64,000 bases of DNA from NCBI GenBank assembly GCA_964348755.1, contig CAYGDW010000001.1:1-64000 (forward strand), given 5' to 3'. The notes under the pieces were generated by a model. It ran no database searches. It was given only the letters and a program-made list of their open reading frames with translations, and had not been told where the DNA came from. Both the position numbers and the translations under genes were made by a program. Of this stretch, positions 9,023-18,116 are shown piece after piece; positions within the stretch are counted from its first letter, which is position 1; every line of letters starts with the position of its first letter. This stretch comes from UBA7960 sp964348755. GTDB taxonomy: Bacteria; Bacteroidota; Bacteroidia; Bacteroidales; UBA7960.

Positions 9023-9883
9023 TTACTGTATTTCAATGACCAGGTACCTTGAAGTTCCCCAAAATTTTGCCGGATCAAGGATAACCAGGTTTGTTACGCC
9101 ATCCTGAGTTCTGAATTCCCAGGTGCCTTCAGGATGCGGGGTATTGAACACTGGTTCTTTTCCTGCAATAGTAATTTCGAGTGTTTGGGTAAGGTCGATA
9201 CGTGTAAAATAGGAGTGGTCAATATCGGAGCGAAGCCTGTTGGTTCGGCCAATGCCCAAAAAGCCGCCCTCGCGGGTAATTATACCCCAGTCGCGCAATT
9301 CGCGGCGCGAGCCCATGGTGTAATATGCCGTATTAATTTCAGATATTTTTTCCTCAATAACCCTTTGCCGTTGCCTGGAGGTTTCCTGCAGGGTGTCAAC
9401 GGTTGCCGTAAGGTAATCTACACGCAGGTTCATTCGGCCAAGTTCCTCGCGAAGGGTCCCAATTTCAATTTCTTTCTCCTGAATCTGGTCGTTGAGGCGG
9501 GCCACCATTTTTTCAAACTCGGTGATTTTTACATTCGAGTTCCTCAAATCGCGATTTAGGCGGTTAATCAGCTGACGGTTTTTTTCCATTAGTTCTCCAA
9601 TCAACCGAATGTCTTCATTGATGCTTTCGGTTTTGGCAGTCTGTCCTTCAAGATTGTTTTGGGTCCCTTGCGTTATAATTCTTTCCTTTTCCTTGATTAG
9701 GGCAAGGTTTTCTTCAATCTGGTTGAGCTCGGCAAAAAATTGATTAAAGGTGTCTTCCTGGGTTTTCAGTTGCTCTTGTAGAGCCAGCTTTTCTTCCTGA
9801 AGTTTTACAACTTCCTCTTTTGCCTGTTGGCCACATGAGGCCATAAATACCGATAAAATGCCAATTATAAAAAACTTTTTCAT
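9023..9883 (-). CDS. Coiled-coil lipoprotein, unknown function
   Basis: The 286-residue product starts with a lipoprotein signal (MKKFF, then MASC with the lipidated cysteine at residue 17). A long heptad-rich coiled coil follows (about residues 20-190, many K/E/Q/L with a NRLNRDLRNS segment). It ends in a compact C-terminal domain of about 90 residues (RRELRDWGIITREGG) that looks mostly beta. I do not recognise a named family with certainty; similar Bacteroidota proteins are annotated only as hypothetical. It is probably an envelope-anchored spacer with a globular head. The gene is monocistronic, with its own terminator. Confidence 0.7.
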   Translation of the reverse strand: MKKFFIIGILSVFMASCGQQAKEEVVKLQEEKLALQEQLKTQEDTFNQFFAELNQIEENLALIKEKERIITQGTQNNLEGQTAKTESINEDIRLIGELMEKNRQLINRLNRDLRNSNVKITEFEKMVARLNDQIQEKEIEIGTLREELGRMNLRVDYLTATVDTLQETSRQRQRVIEEKISEINTAYYTMGSRRELRDWGIITREGGFLGIGRTNRLRSDIDHSYFTRIDLTQTLEITIAGKEPVFNTPHPEGTWEFRTQDGVTNLVILDPAKFWGTSRYLVIEIQ

Positions 9884-10029
9884 TTTAATTTTTTTGGGTT
9901 AAAAGGTCGGGTGCTAATACATATTTGCATTCAGCCTGCTGCAACCCCGGGCATTGTCAGTTGGTTTGAACAACCAATCAGATTGGGTACATAATGACCT
10001 GATTTAAGGTTGTTAAGGCGAATGCTTTG

Positions 10030-10068
10030 CAAAGTTAACACCAAATTTCTTGCGTTTTACCAAATGTA
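10030..10068 (-). promoter_or_regulatory. Candidate promoter region for the coiled-coil lipoprotein
   Basis: Two minus-strand matches to TAnnTTTG lie here: TAACTTTG at 10030-10037 and TACATTTG at 10061-10068. Either would give a leader of about 140-170 bases before the gene at 9883. The TTTG of the second could also act as the -33 box of the first, with a spacer of 23. Confidence 0.35.
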
Positions 10069-10145
10069 AAAATAATAGCAAAAATGCCTGCAGGCTTTAA
10101 CAAAATTTAAGATAAAATGATTCACCTTCATAATTACCACATAGC

Positions 10146-11273
10146 TCATAAGCATTGCCTAATGCTGTTCCACATTCGATGTGCGGTTTTATCCCACGAA
10201 AAGTTTTGCCTGGCCACGCGGCCTTTTTCAATTAGGGTTTGTCGCAACCTTTCATCATTAGCAATAGCCAGCATAGACCCGGCAATAGATTCTACCGAGT
10301 GAGGATCAACAAACAAAGCAGCATTGCCTGCCACCTCGGGCAGGCTTGTAACATTTGAAGCGATAACCGCCACATCGCAGTACATGGCTTCCAATACCGG
10401 TATCCCGAAGCCTTCAAAAAAAGAAACCAGCATTAGCGCCTGTGCAGAGGCCACAACTTTGCTAAGTTCATCATTGTAAAGCCTGCCGGTAAAAAGCACA
10501 TCATCTTTGTGCTGTATTGATTGGAGCAGGGGTTTTAGCCAGCCATCGTCAAACATTGGTTCGCCCACTACCACCAACTTGTGGTTGTACTTGCCGGTGG
10601 CCTTAAAAAAATCGAAGGCCAAAAGCATATTATCGATGTTTTTTCTTTTATGAAGTGAGCCAACATAAACAAAAAAGGGACACCCAGCAGTATATTTCAG
10701 TCTGGTTTGGCGTGCGTCATCTAAACTAACAGGCTTAAAGGATTCGTTGGCCCCGTTGTAAACCACATCAACCTTTTCGGCCGGATATTTTAATGTTTTA
10801 ATTATATCTTTTTTCGAAAATTCCGATACGGTGGCTATTCGATGGGCAATTGAAGCATACCTCGGGAAGCCCCACCTGTAGTATTTGCTGCTAAGCCAGG
10901 GTAAATTGCCAGGATTGTGCATAAAGTTAAGATCATGAAAAACAGGCAATTGCTTTCCTTTATATGCCATCGACAACAACCCATCGGGCGATATGAACAG
11001 GTCGGGTTTAAGTTTATTAAGATATGCCGGAATGGCTTGTTCAAAAAAAAGATAAAAAAGGGCCGGGTGGCGGGCCGGAGGAAACAACACTGCCGGTTCA
11101 ATATTATTGGCAAAAATAAACTGCTCATCAAAGCGGCGGTCAAAAACGAAATGAAATTCAATTTCCGGATGGTTTTGAACAATTCGCCTAAAGGTTTGAA
11201 AGGTGAACCACCCAATGCCTTCGAGCCGTCCGGAAAGCAATAACCTGGTGTTTATGGCAATTTTTATGCTCAC
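10146..11273 (-). CDS. Glycosyltransferase, GT4 family
   Basis: This 375-residue GT-B enzyme probably transfers a sugar in surface polysaccharide or glycan assembly. Evidence is the N-terminal acceptor domain, HDLNF at about 120, the linker TVSEFSKKDI, the donor-domain segment VYVGSLHKRKN, and the nucleotide-sugar motif SFFEGFGIPVLEAM with the E-x7-E pattern at about 290-302. Donor and acceptor cannot be read from the sequence. It starts at a GTG (11271-11273), the first codon giving the family N-terminus. There is no adjacent polysaccharide cluster, which is unusual for this family. Confidence 0.88.
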   Translation of the reverse strand: MSIKIAINTRLLLSGRLEGIGWFTFQTFRRIVQNHPEIEFHFVFDRRFDEQFIFANNIEPAVLFPPARHPALFYLFFEQAIPAYLNKLKPDLFISPDGLLSMAYKGKQLPVFHDLNFMHNPGNLPWLSSKYYRWGFPRYASIAHRIATVSEFSKKDIIKTLKYPAEKVDVVYNGANESFKPVSLDDARQTRLKYTAGCPFFVYVGSLHKRKNIDNMLLAFDFFKATGKYNHKLVVVGEPMFDDGWLKPLLQSIQHKDDVLFTGRLYNDELSKVVASAQALMLVSFFEGFGIPVLEAMYCDVAVIASNVTSLPEVAGNAALFVDPHSVESIAGSMLAIANDERLRQTLIEKGRVARQNFSWDKTAHRMWNSIRQCL

Positions 11274-11496
11274 AGAAATTTACTTTAATGAGCCAACAAA
11301 AATTATGTTGAAATGACTGCAATTTTTTTCATGGCTCATTCTTTCGCTGTTCAAAAGTAATCCATAGTGTATTGTAAACAAAAATTCTTTTGCTGTCTTT
11401 GCATAATCCAGGAACTGATGATCCTGTGCAGTTAGGTTTTTATTTGTTAATTTTGGGGTTGAGTTCATTTTTTTACAAACATAAACAATCAGCAAA

Positions 11497-12576
11497 ATGT
11501 CAGCTAATTTATTAAAGCATATTGAGCCGGGAATTGTAACCGGAAGTGATTTGCAGGAAATTTTTCGTATTGCCAAGGAAAATGAATTTGCACTTCCGGC
11601 CATAAACGTTATTGGCACCAACTCTGTAAATGCTGTGCTTGAAGTTGCGCGCGATGTAAACTCGCCGGTCATCATTCAGTTTTCTAATGGCGGGGCACAG
11701 TTTTTTGCAGGCAAAACCCTTTCGAACGAAAACCAGCGTGCTGCCATTGCCGGAGCCATTTCGGGTGCCAGGCATATTGAGCTTATGGCCAAGGAATATG
11801 GTGTAAGGGTTATTTTGCATACCGACCATGCTGCCATGAAGCTTCTTCCATGGATTGATGGCCTGCTTGATGCAAGCGAGGCCAATTTCAAAGCGACCGG
11901 CAAGCCTTTATTCAGTTCGCATATGCTTGACTTTAGCGAAGAATCTCTCGAAGAAAATATTGCCGTGAGCAGGCGCTACCTCCAAAGAATGAGTAAAATG
12001 GGAATGACCCTCGAGGTAGAATTGGGTGTAACCGGCGGAGAAGAAGATGGCGTTGACAATACCGGCATAGAAAGCTCGAAACTTTACACACAGCCCGAAG
12101 AAGTAGCCAAAATGTATAAAGCCCTTAAAGAGGTATCTGATCAATTTTCTATAGCTGCCTCTTTTGGAAATGTTCATGGAGTTTATAAACCAGGCAATGT
12201 AAAACTCGAACCCGTAATTTTGAAAAAATCGCAGGAATACATTATGAGGCATTTTAATACAGGCGAAAAGGAAGTGAGTTTTGTGTTTCATGGTGGCAGT
12301 GGTTCGAGCCGCGAGGAAATACGCGAAGCCATTGGGTATGGTGTGATAAAAATGAACATTGACACCGACACCCAATGGGCATTTTGGGAGGGCATAAAGA
12401 ATTACTACAAGAAAAACGAAGGCTATCTGCAGAGCCAAATTGGCAACCCCGAGGGCGAAGACAAGCCCAACAAGAAATATTATGATCCGCGTGTATGGCT
12501 GCGCAAGGGGGAAGAAACCATGCGCGACCGCCTTAAGCTTGCCTATGAAGACCTCAACGCATTAAACCGCAACTAA
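11497..12576 (+). CDS. fbaA: Class II fructose-bisphosphate aldolase
   Basis: This zinc enzyme cleaves fructose 1,6-bisphosphate to dihydroxyacetone phosphate and glyceraldehyde 3-phosphate in glycolysis and gluconeogenesis. The 359-residue length matches the long, E. coli FbaA-type. Visible motifs are LHTDHAA with metal-binding and catalytic residues (about 107-113), the glycine-rich LGVTGGEEDG, FHGGSGS (about 267-273) and NIDTDTQWAFW. A near-match -7 (TGTCTTTG) lies about 100 bases upstream. It converges on the SPOR gene with a 29-base gap and no clear hairpin. Confidence 0.97.
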   Translation: MSANLLKHIEPGIVTGSDLQEIFRIAKENEFALPAINVIGTNSVNAVLEVARDVNSPVIIQFSNGGAQFFAGKTLSNENQRAAIAGAISGARHIELMAKEYGVRVILHTDHAAMKLLPWIDGLLDASEANFKATGKPLFSSHMLDFSEESLEENIAVSRRYLQRMSKMGMTLEVELGVTGGEEDGVDNTGIESSKLYTQPEEVAKMYKALKEVSDQFSIAASFGNVHGVYKPGNVKLEPVILKKSQEYIMRHFNTGEKEVSFVFHGGSGSSREEIREAIGYGVIKMNIDTDTQWAFWEGIKNYYKKNEGYLQSQIGNPEGEDKPNKKYYDPRVWLRKGEETMRDRLKLAYEDLNALNRN

Positions 12577-12605
12577 TTGTTTTTTACGAAAAGGCTTAAA
12601 GGCAA

Positions 12606-13034
12606 TTAATCAAAGCCAGGGAAATGGATAAGGTCAACAACAATGAAGGCCCCTTCGTATTCCCTGGCTATTTTTTCGAGAAATCTGCGGGCATCGAGGC
12701 GGGTTCGGAAATTGCCTGCACGAAGTTTAAACTCGGGGGCATCAAAAGATATATACGAAGGCACCTCAGGATACCGGCGCGCGAACTCGGCCTGGCGGCG
12801 CTGGGTGCGCAGTTTCGACTGGTTGCCTGAGTCTGAGTAAATTTGCACCCTAAAACCATTTATCCTGTTGTCAGACGAAACAAGCTCCTTGTGTGTGCGC
12901 AATAGTCGCTCTATTTGGGCATCCTGCCTAATGTCGATGTCAAGGCTGGTTGAGTCGTACCCAAAAGTTGAAGTGGGTTGTGCTTTGCTTGCTGAGCACC
13001 AAAAAAGCAATACCAAAAACGGAATAATTTTCAT
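12606..13034 (-). CDS. Exported SPOR-domain protein
   Basis: This 142-residue protein has a signal peptide (MKIIPFLVLLFWCSASKAQ) and a C-terminal SPOR domain (about 65-142, starting GFRVQIYSDSG and containing the second half-repeat FRTRLDARRFLEKI). SPOR domains bind denuded peptidoglycan at division sites, so a periplasmic role in cell-wall or division biology is likely. The ATG at 13034 is chosen because it begins the signal peptide and has GAGGG upstream; a start ten codons earlier would put charged residues ahead of it. Confidence 0.85.
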   Translation of the reverse strand: MKIIPFLVLLFWCSASKAQPTSTFGYDSTSLDIDIRQDAQIERLLRTHKELVSSDNRINGFRVQIYSDSGNQSKLRTQRRQAEFARRYPEVPSYISFDAPEFKLRAGNFRTRLDARRFLEKIAREYEGAFIVVDLIHFPGFD

Positions 13035-13117
13035 AAGCCCTCGTTGCTTTTTCAAATAAACCAAAATTTAGCATCCATCAAAAAAAGTGCCATCGAAGCC
13101 CAATTTTTCAAAACCCC

Positions 13118-14593
13118 TTAATAAGCCCTTGCAAATACAACCCGGCCAGCCGAAGGCTCTCCGGAGTAAATGCATTTCCCTTCCTCAAGCGGATTGTTAA
13201 ATGGAATGCACCGAATGGTGGCTTTGGTCAGTTCTTTTATTTTTTGCTCAGTTTGGGCGGTTCCGTCCCAATGTGCCAAAATAAATCCTCCGCTGGTATC
13301 AAGAATTTCAACAAACTCATCCCAGGTGTCAGCCTTAAAGGTGTTTCGCTCACGAAACGCAAGTGCCTTTTGGTAAAGGTTGCTCTGAATATCCAGCAGC
13401 AATTTTTCAACAGTATTCGCTATATTGTCAACCGGCACAAATTCTTTGGCAAGGGTGTCGCGCCTGGCAATTTCAACGGTTCCATTTTCAACATCGCGCG
13501 GGCCAATGGCCATTCTTACAGGCACCCCCTTAAACTCGTATTCAGAAAATTTCCACCCGGGTTTGTACGAGTCGCGATCATCAAGTTTAACCGAAATGCC
13601 TTTTTGTTCAAGCTGTTCTTTTATCAGACGAGCATTGCTCACCACCAGCTCGAATTGTTCAGCATTTTTGTAAATAGGCACTATGGCCACCTGAATAGGA
13701 GCCAGTTTGGGTGGAAGAACAAGGCCATGGTCATCTGAGTGGGCCATAATCAATGCGCCAACAAGCCTTGTTGACACCCCCCACGATGTAGCCCACACAT
13801 ATTCGAGCTTTCCTTGTTGACTGGCAAATTTTACATCGAATGCTTTTGCAAAATTCTGCCCCAAAAAGTGCGAGGTTCCGGCCTGCAACGCCTTCCCATC
13901 CTGCATAAGCGCTTCAATGCAGTAGGTTTCTACTGCGCCGGCAAAACGCTCATTTACCGATTTTGTACCCTTTAATACAGGCATTGCCATAAAATTCTCG
14001 GCAAAATAGGCATAAACCTCAAGCATACGCTCGGTTTCTTCTATTGCTTCCTGTTGGGTGGCATGGGCAGTATGGCCCTCTTGCCACAAAAATTCGGTCG
14101 TGCGCAAAAACAAGCGGGTGCGCATCTCCCAGCGTACCACATTGGCCCATTGGTTTATCAGTATTGGCAAATCGCGGTATGATTGAACCCAATTGCGGTA
14201 AGTATCCCAAATAATCGTTTCGGAGGTAGGTCGTATAATCAGCTCTTCCTCGAGTTTTGCATCCTCATCAACTACAACGCCTTTGCCGTTGGGGTCGTTT
14301 TTAAGGCGATAATGCGTAACAACGGCACACTCCTTGGCAAAACCTTCAACGTGGTCAGCTTCCTTGCTAAAAAATGACTTTGGTATGAAAATTGGGAAAT
14401 AGGCATTGGAGTGCCCTGTATCTTTAAACATTTTGTCGAGAGCAGCCTGCATTTTTTCCCAAATGGCATAACCGTATGGCTTAATAACCATGCAGCCGCG
14501 AACAGCCGAATTTTCGGCAAGGCCGGCCCGCTGAACAATATCGTTGTACCATTTGGAATAATTCTCTTCGCGCGTTGAAAAATCTTTTGCCAT
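13118..14593 (-). CDS. proS: Prolyl-tRNA synthetase, archaeal/eukaryal type
   Basis: ProRS charges tRNA-Pro. At 491 residues it lacks the roughly 180-residue editing insertion of the E. coli-type enzyme. It has the archaeal/eukaryal-type core: motif 2-like RWEMRTRLFLRTTEFLWQEG (about 172-191), SHFLGQNF, motif 3 around WGVSTRLVGALIMAHSDD, then the anticodon-binding domain and the class-specific C-terminal extension ending in an aromatic Tyr. A minus-strand TAAATTTG at 14643-14650 is a plausible promoter, divergent from the lipoprotein gene. Confidence 0.96.
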   Translation of the reverse strand: MAKDFSTREENYSKWYNDIVQRAGLAENSAVRGCMVIKPYGYAIWEKMQAALDKMFKDTGHSNAYFPIFIPKSFFSKEADHVEGFAKECAVVTHYRLKNDPNGKGVVVDEDAKLEEELIIRPTSETIIWDTYRNWVQSYRDLPILINQWANVVRWEMRTRLFLRTTEFLWQEGHTAHATQQEAIEETERMLEVYAYFAENFMAMPVLKGTKSVNERFAGAVETYCIEALMQDGKALQAGTSHFLGQNFAKAFDVKFASQQGKLEYVWATSWGVSTRLVGALIMAHSDDHGLVLPPKLAPIQVAIVPIYKNAEQFELVVSNARLIKEQLEQKGISVKLDDRDSYKPGWKFSEYEFKGVPVRMAIGPRDVENGTVEIARRDTLAKEFVPVDNIANTVEKLLLDIQSNLYQKALAFRERNTFKADTWDEFVEILDTSGGFILAHWDGTAQTEQKIKELTKATIRCIPFNNPLEEGKCIYSGEPSAGRVVFARAY

Positions 14594-14642
14594 AAAGCTA
14601 ATTGGTATAATATTTGCATTATTCCCCTTTGAATAAACCCGG

Positions 14643-14650
14643 CAAATTTA
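14643..14650 (-). promoter_or_regulatory. Candidate -7 element for proS
   Basis: On the minus strand this reads TAAATTTG, 50 bases upstream of the proS ATG. No good -33 box is seen. Confidence 0.35.
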
Positions 14651-14681
14651 TGAAAAAACAACGAAAATAAAGTTAAGTTCT

Positions 14682-14689
14682 TAACTTTG
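14682..14689 (+). promoter_or_regulatory. Candidate -7 element for the aromatic-rich lipoprotein gene
   Basis: TAACTTTG matches the Bacteroidota -7 consensus, and a start site about seven bases downstream would leave a leader of about 25 bases. The leader contains AAGGAGG at 14704-14710, an unusually strong Shine-Dalgarno sequence for this phylum, nine bases before the ATG. The two together fix the start at 14720 rather than an earlier in-frame codon at 14687. Confidence 0.5.
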
Positions 14690-14719
14690 TCAATAACCGT
14701 ATGCAAGGAGGAACCAGTT

Positions 14720-16510
14720 ATGAAATCAATTAAAAATATTTTGATTGTAGTGTCGGTAGTACTGGCAGGTTGTTCAACAGCCTATCAGGCTTCGCATACA
14801 TTCGACGACGTATATTACTCCCCCGCTCAGGCACGCTTAGCGGCAACCCGCAAGCAGGCAGTGGCTGTAGATGTTTCGCAGGCCGGCCGGCCCCTTCAGC
14901 CTCAATATGCTGAAGGGGTGAATAATCAGAATTTTCAATACCAGGATGAGCAGTACGATTACGCTACTGCACGCCCTGCTACCCGGCTATATGCTGATGA
15001 CAATGGCAGCACTATTGAAAACAACCACTTTTACGGCGATTTTTACGACTATTCGTATTCTTCGCGCATCAGAAGATTTCATCGCCCGAACACGCAATGG
15101 GCTTATTTCGATCCCTGGTTTACCAATATGTATTGGTATAACTTCGATCCTTATTATTATGGAGTTAGTATATATATGGGTTATGGGGCACTGGGTTTTC
15201 ATTACCCTGGGTTGTTTTTTCACAATCCAGGCTTTTACTGGGATCCATGGTATTCGCCCTTTTCGCATTCATGGGGTATGACCTGGGGATGGCCCTGGTG
15301 GAATAGTTGGGGTTTTCATTCGGGTTTTCACAGCCCATGGAGCTTAAGCTACTGGTCTGGTTACCACATGGGTTTTTCGAGGGGTTTCCATTTTGGCTAC
15401 TGGAGCAACCTTTATTATTTCAATTATAACTACAATAGCTTAGATCGCAGCAACTATTTTTACGGTCATAGGGGATCTATTGGCGGAGCTGTTGCCCAAG
15501 GCACCGACCGCGGTGCCGGCCGACCTGCCACCCTTGCCGAGAATTTTGAAGCAAGCCGTGTGCAAACCCGCCAGAGTGGCACCGAAACTTTTAATGGGCC
15601 CCGGGGATCAGGCCGCTCGGGTTCGAACGAGGCGCGCCCTGCCGCAGTTCCTGATTTAAACAGGGCTGAAGGCAGGCCTTCCGCAGCTTCAGCTGCCCGT
15701 GAAATTCGCGAAGCTTCGGCACCTGCAAAGCAGCCAGCAGAAGGTGGTCAGCCAGGAGCACGTGCCGGGCAGGCGCCAGAAGGCCGCCAGGCACAGCCCC
15801 AGCAAACGCGCCCGGGCAATGCAGGGCAACAGCCAGAGGTAGGCTCACAGCCGCGTCAGGCTCAACCTCAATACACACGCCCGGCTCAACCCCAGCAAGC
15901 TGTTCGCGATCCGGAGCCAAGGCCACAAACTCAAACCGACAGGCCTCAGCAGCAGCAGCGAAACCCAGCCAGCCTACAGGCCCCTTCGCGCAACGACTAT
16001 CAACGCGACCAGATGCAGCGATATGAAAGGCCTCAACAAGCTCCTGCCAACAGCCAGCGGCAGGAAAACGACCCCAATTTCAACAGGCCCCGCACCTATA
16101 CCTCACCAAGCTACCAGCAGCCCAAAACCAATCAGGAGTTTAGCAACCCCTCACAGGGAAGGGCACCTGGCACAACCAGCCCCAGCCGCGAGCAGTCAGT
16201 ACCTACTCAGGCACAACCGCCCCGGCAGGAACGGCCTCAACAACCCTCTTACACACCTCCTGCCCGACAGCAGGCTCCTGCCCGTACAAGCCCAACACAG
16301 CAAAGCTCCCCATCGAGAGAGGTTAGCCCGCCACCAAGAAGTTCAGAAGGCAGAAGCGCTCCCGTAGTTGCCCCATCAAGAAGTTCAGGTGGGCAGAGCT
16401 ACGCTCCGTCTCGTAGCTCTGGCGGAGGAGGCTCTTCATCAGGAAGCTCAGGAAGTGGAAGTTCTTCTTCAGGAAGCTCGGGCAGAAGCTCCTCTTCTGG
16501 AAGGCGATAA
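14720..16510 (+). CDS. Aromatic-rich, low-complexity lipoprotein, unknown function
   Basis: The 596-residue product begins with a lipoprotein signal (VVLAGC, cysteine at residue 18). It then has three composition zones: a D/Y/Q-rich start; an extreme Trp/Tyr/Phe/Gly/His-rich zone (about 100-255, with DPWF, NFDPYYYG, WGWPWW); and a long disordered tail rich in Pro, Gln, Arg and Ala that ends in Gly/Ser repeats. No catalytic domain is visible. Proteins of this type are sometimes mislabelled prolyl-tRNA synthetase; this one has no synthetase motif, and the real proS is next door. A surface-exposed, adhesive or matrix-like role is only a guess. Confidence 0.75.
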   Translation: MKSIKNILIVVSVVLAGCSTAYQASHTFDDVYYSPAQARLAATRKQAVAVDVSQAGRPLQPQYAEGVNNQNFQYQDEQYDYATARPATRLYADDNGSTIENNHFYGDFYDYSYSSRIRRFHRPNTQWAYFDPWFTNMYWYNFDPYYYGVSIYMGYGALGFHYPGLFFHNPGFYWDPWYSPFSHSWGMTWGWPWWNSWGFHSGFHSPWSLSYWSGYHMGFSRGFHFGYWSNLYYFNYNYNSLDRSNYFYGHRGSIGGAVAQGTDRGAGRPATLAENFEASRVQTRQSGTETFNGPRGSGRSGSNEARPAAVPDLNRAEGRPSAASAAREIREASAPAKQPAEGGQPGARAGQAPEGRQAQPQQTRPGNAGQQPEVGSQPRQAQPQYTRPAQPQQAVRDPEPRPQTQTDRPQQQQRNPASLQAPSRNDYQRDQMQRYERPQQAPANSQRQENDPNFNRPRTYTSPSYQQPKTNQEFSNPSQGRAPGTTSPSREQSVPTQAQPPRQERPQQPSYTPPARQQAPARTSPTQQSSPSREVSPPPRSSEGRSAPVVAPSRSSGGQSYAPSRSSGGGGSSSGSSGSGSSSSGSSGRSSSSGRR

Positions 16511-16549
16511 AATTGCAGTAACAGTTCATTACTCTTTGACTTTTTTTAT

Positions 16550-16589
16550 CTCCCGGCTTTAATAAGCCATTAAATGACCGGGTCGGGAG
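16550..16589 (+). terminator. Possible hairpin after the aromatic-rich lipoprotein
   Basis: CTCCCG (16550-16555) can pair with CGGGAG (16584-16589). A small GGCTT/AAGCC hairpin is nested inside (16555-16568), and TCCTTTT follows. The T-tract is weak, so this may be an attenuator or simply structured leader for the next gene. Confidence 0.35.
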
Positions 16590-16623
16590 GTCCTTTTAAC
16601 CATGCCACACTAAAACTTATGCC

Positions 16624-18069
16624 ATGAAAAAAATAACTTTTGCTATGATCGCTTCCGTAATCTTTTGCTTGTCAGCGGTTTCGCAAAATGAAAACGATGC
16701 ATTCAGGTATTCATTCATGAAACCCGGTGGTACAGCCCGCTTTACCAGTATGGGAGGCGCTTTTGGGGCCCTTGGCGGCGACTTCTCGACCCTAAGCACA
16801 AACCCTGCAGGGCTGGCAGTATTTAGAGGGTCTGAAATTACTTTTACCCCTTCGCTAGATTATTCAAGTGTAGAATCGACCTACTACGGATCGATGATGG
16901 ATGATATGAAGTACAATTTTAACTTCAATAATCTTGGGCTTGTTTTCGTAATACCCATTTCAGGGCCAATAGACCAGCCAGGGTGGAAATCTGTTAACTT
17001 TGGGCTTGGGATAAACCGGCACAATAATTTTAATCAGCGATGGATTGCCGAAGGGTTTAACACCGAAAGCTCAATTATGACTGACCTTTTGGACAAGGCA
17101 ATTGGTCAGGGTACAGTGGAAAACCTCGACGACTTTTCGACCGGCCTTGCCTGGGACACCTGGTTGCTTTACAGGGATAATTTCGGACAATTTGCAGTTG
17201 ACATGCCAAATGGCAGGGTCTTGCAAAGGCAGGAAACCAACTCATCTGGTTCCATTCGTGAGTTTGTTTTTTCGGCAGGCGCCAATTACAACGATTTTGT
17301 TTTTCTTGGGCTCACAGTAGGCCTGCCAACAGTTAGCTACAATGAAAACTCTGTTTTTGTTGAAACCGACCGCGATAACCTGAACAGTGTTTTTAACTCT
17401 TTAACATTTACCAACAAGTTCAGCACATCAGGCACCGGATTTAATCTGAAAGCAGGTATTATTGTCAGGGCTACAGATATGGTTCGCCTTGGAGCTTCAA
17501 TTCACACCCCAACTTTTTTCAAACTTAACGATGAGTATAGCGCCTCCATGAGGTCATCGCTCAACCTTTCGGAATATACCGATTTTGCTTCCTCGCCAAA
17601 TGGCTGGTTTAGTTACCAACTTAACACCCCATTGAAAGCTACAGGGAGCCTGGGTTTGGTTTTTGGCAATGCAGGCCTTGTCAGTTTCGATTATGAGTAT
17701 GTTGATTATACCAGGATGAGGCTTCGCAGCGACTCCTATGGTTTTTCATCAGAAAACAGTATAATACGCGAAAATTTTACTGCTCAGCACAACCTGAGGT
17801 TAGGCGGCGAACTGCGTTTTGACCCGCTGGTGCTTCGTGCAGGCTACGCCTTTTACTCAAGCCCTTACCGCGAAGGAGTAAATGATGGGCAGCAATCGGT
17901 GATTTCGGCAGGTATAGGAATTCGCGAAAGGCACTTTTTCATGGATTTTGCCTACGCGCACACATTTTTCAGTGAGGATTACTTCCTGTACAACGCCCGG
18001 TTTGTAAACCCTGTTGAAAATCAATATTCTTTGAGCAGGTTTTTACTAACACTGGGGTTCAGGTTTTAG
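16624..18069 (+). CDS. Outer-membrane beta-barrel protein, PorV/FadL-like
   Basis: The 481-residue protein has a signal peptide ending in SAVSQ (about residue 20) and the PorV/OmpP1-FadL-like N-terminus, with TARFTSMGGAFGALGGD and STNPAGLAVFRG (about 35-65). In FadL-type barrels this segment forms the hatch. Many amphipathic strands follow, ending in the terminal strand LLTLGFRF. PorV-type proteins serve the type IX secretion system, and FadL proteins import hydrophobic molecules; which applies here is not decidable from sequence alone. It is followed by a bidirectional terminator. Confidence 0.78.
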   Translation: MKKITFAMIASVIFCLSAVSQNENDAFRYSFMKPGGTARFTSMGGAFGALGGDFSTLSTNPAGLAVFRGSEITFTPSLDYSSVESTYYGSMMDDMKYNFNFNNLGLVFVIPISGPIDQPGWKSVNFGLGINRHNNFNQRWIAEGFNTESSIMTDLLDKAIGQGTVENLDDFSTGLAWDTWLLYRDNFGQFAVDMPNGRVLQRQETNSSGSIREFVFSAGANYNDFVFLGLTVGLPTVSYNENSVFVETDRDNLNSVFNSLTFTNKFSTSGTGFNLKAGIIVRATDMVRLGASIHTPTFFKLNDEYSASMRSSLNLSEYTDFASSPNGWFSYQLNTPLKATGSLGLVFGNAGLVSFDYEYVDYTRMRLRSDSYGFSSENSIIRENFTAQHNLRLGGELRFDPLVLRAGYAFYSSPYREGVNDGQQSVISAGIGIRERHFFMDFAYAHTFFSEDYFLYNARFVNPVENQYSLSRFLLTLGFRF

Positions 18070-18080
18070 AATAAACAGTT

Positions 18081-18112
18081 AAAAAAAAACGGGGCAAAGC
18101 CCCGTTTTTTTG
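18081..18112. terminator. Bidirectional terminator
   Basis: ACGGGGC (18089-18095) and GCCCCGT (18099-18105) form a perfect stem with an AAA loop. It is flanked by an A-run on the left and a T-run on the right, so it can end both converging genes. Confidence 0.88.
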
Positions 18113-18116
18113 TTTG

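Noticed and set aside
11280..11675. 131-codon frame overlapping the start of fbaA on the other strand
   Set aside because: It covers the fbaA leader and N-terminus and has no family character.
14720..16510. Prolyl-tRNA synthetase label for the aromatic-rich lipoprotein
   Set aside because: No class II synthetase motif is present; the real proS is the neighbouring gene.
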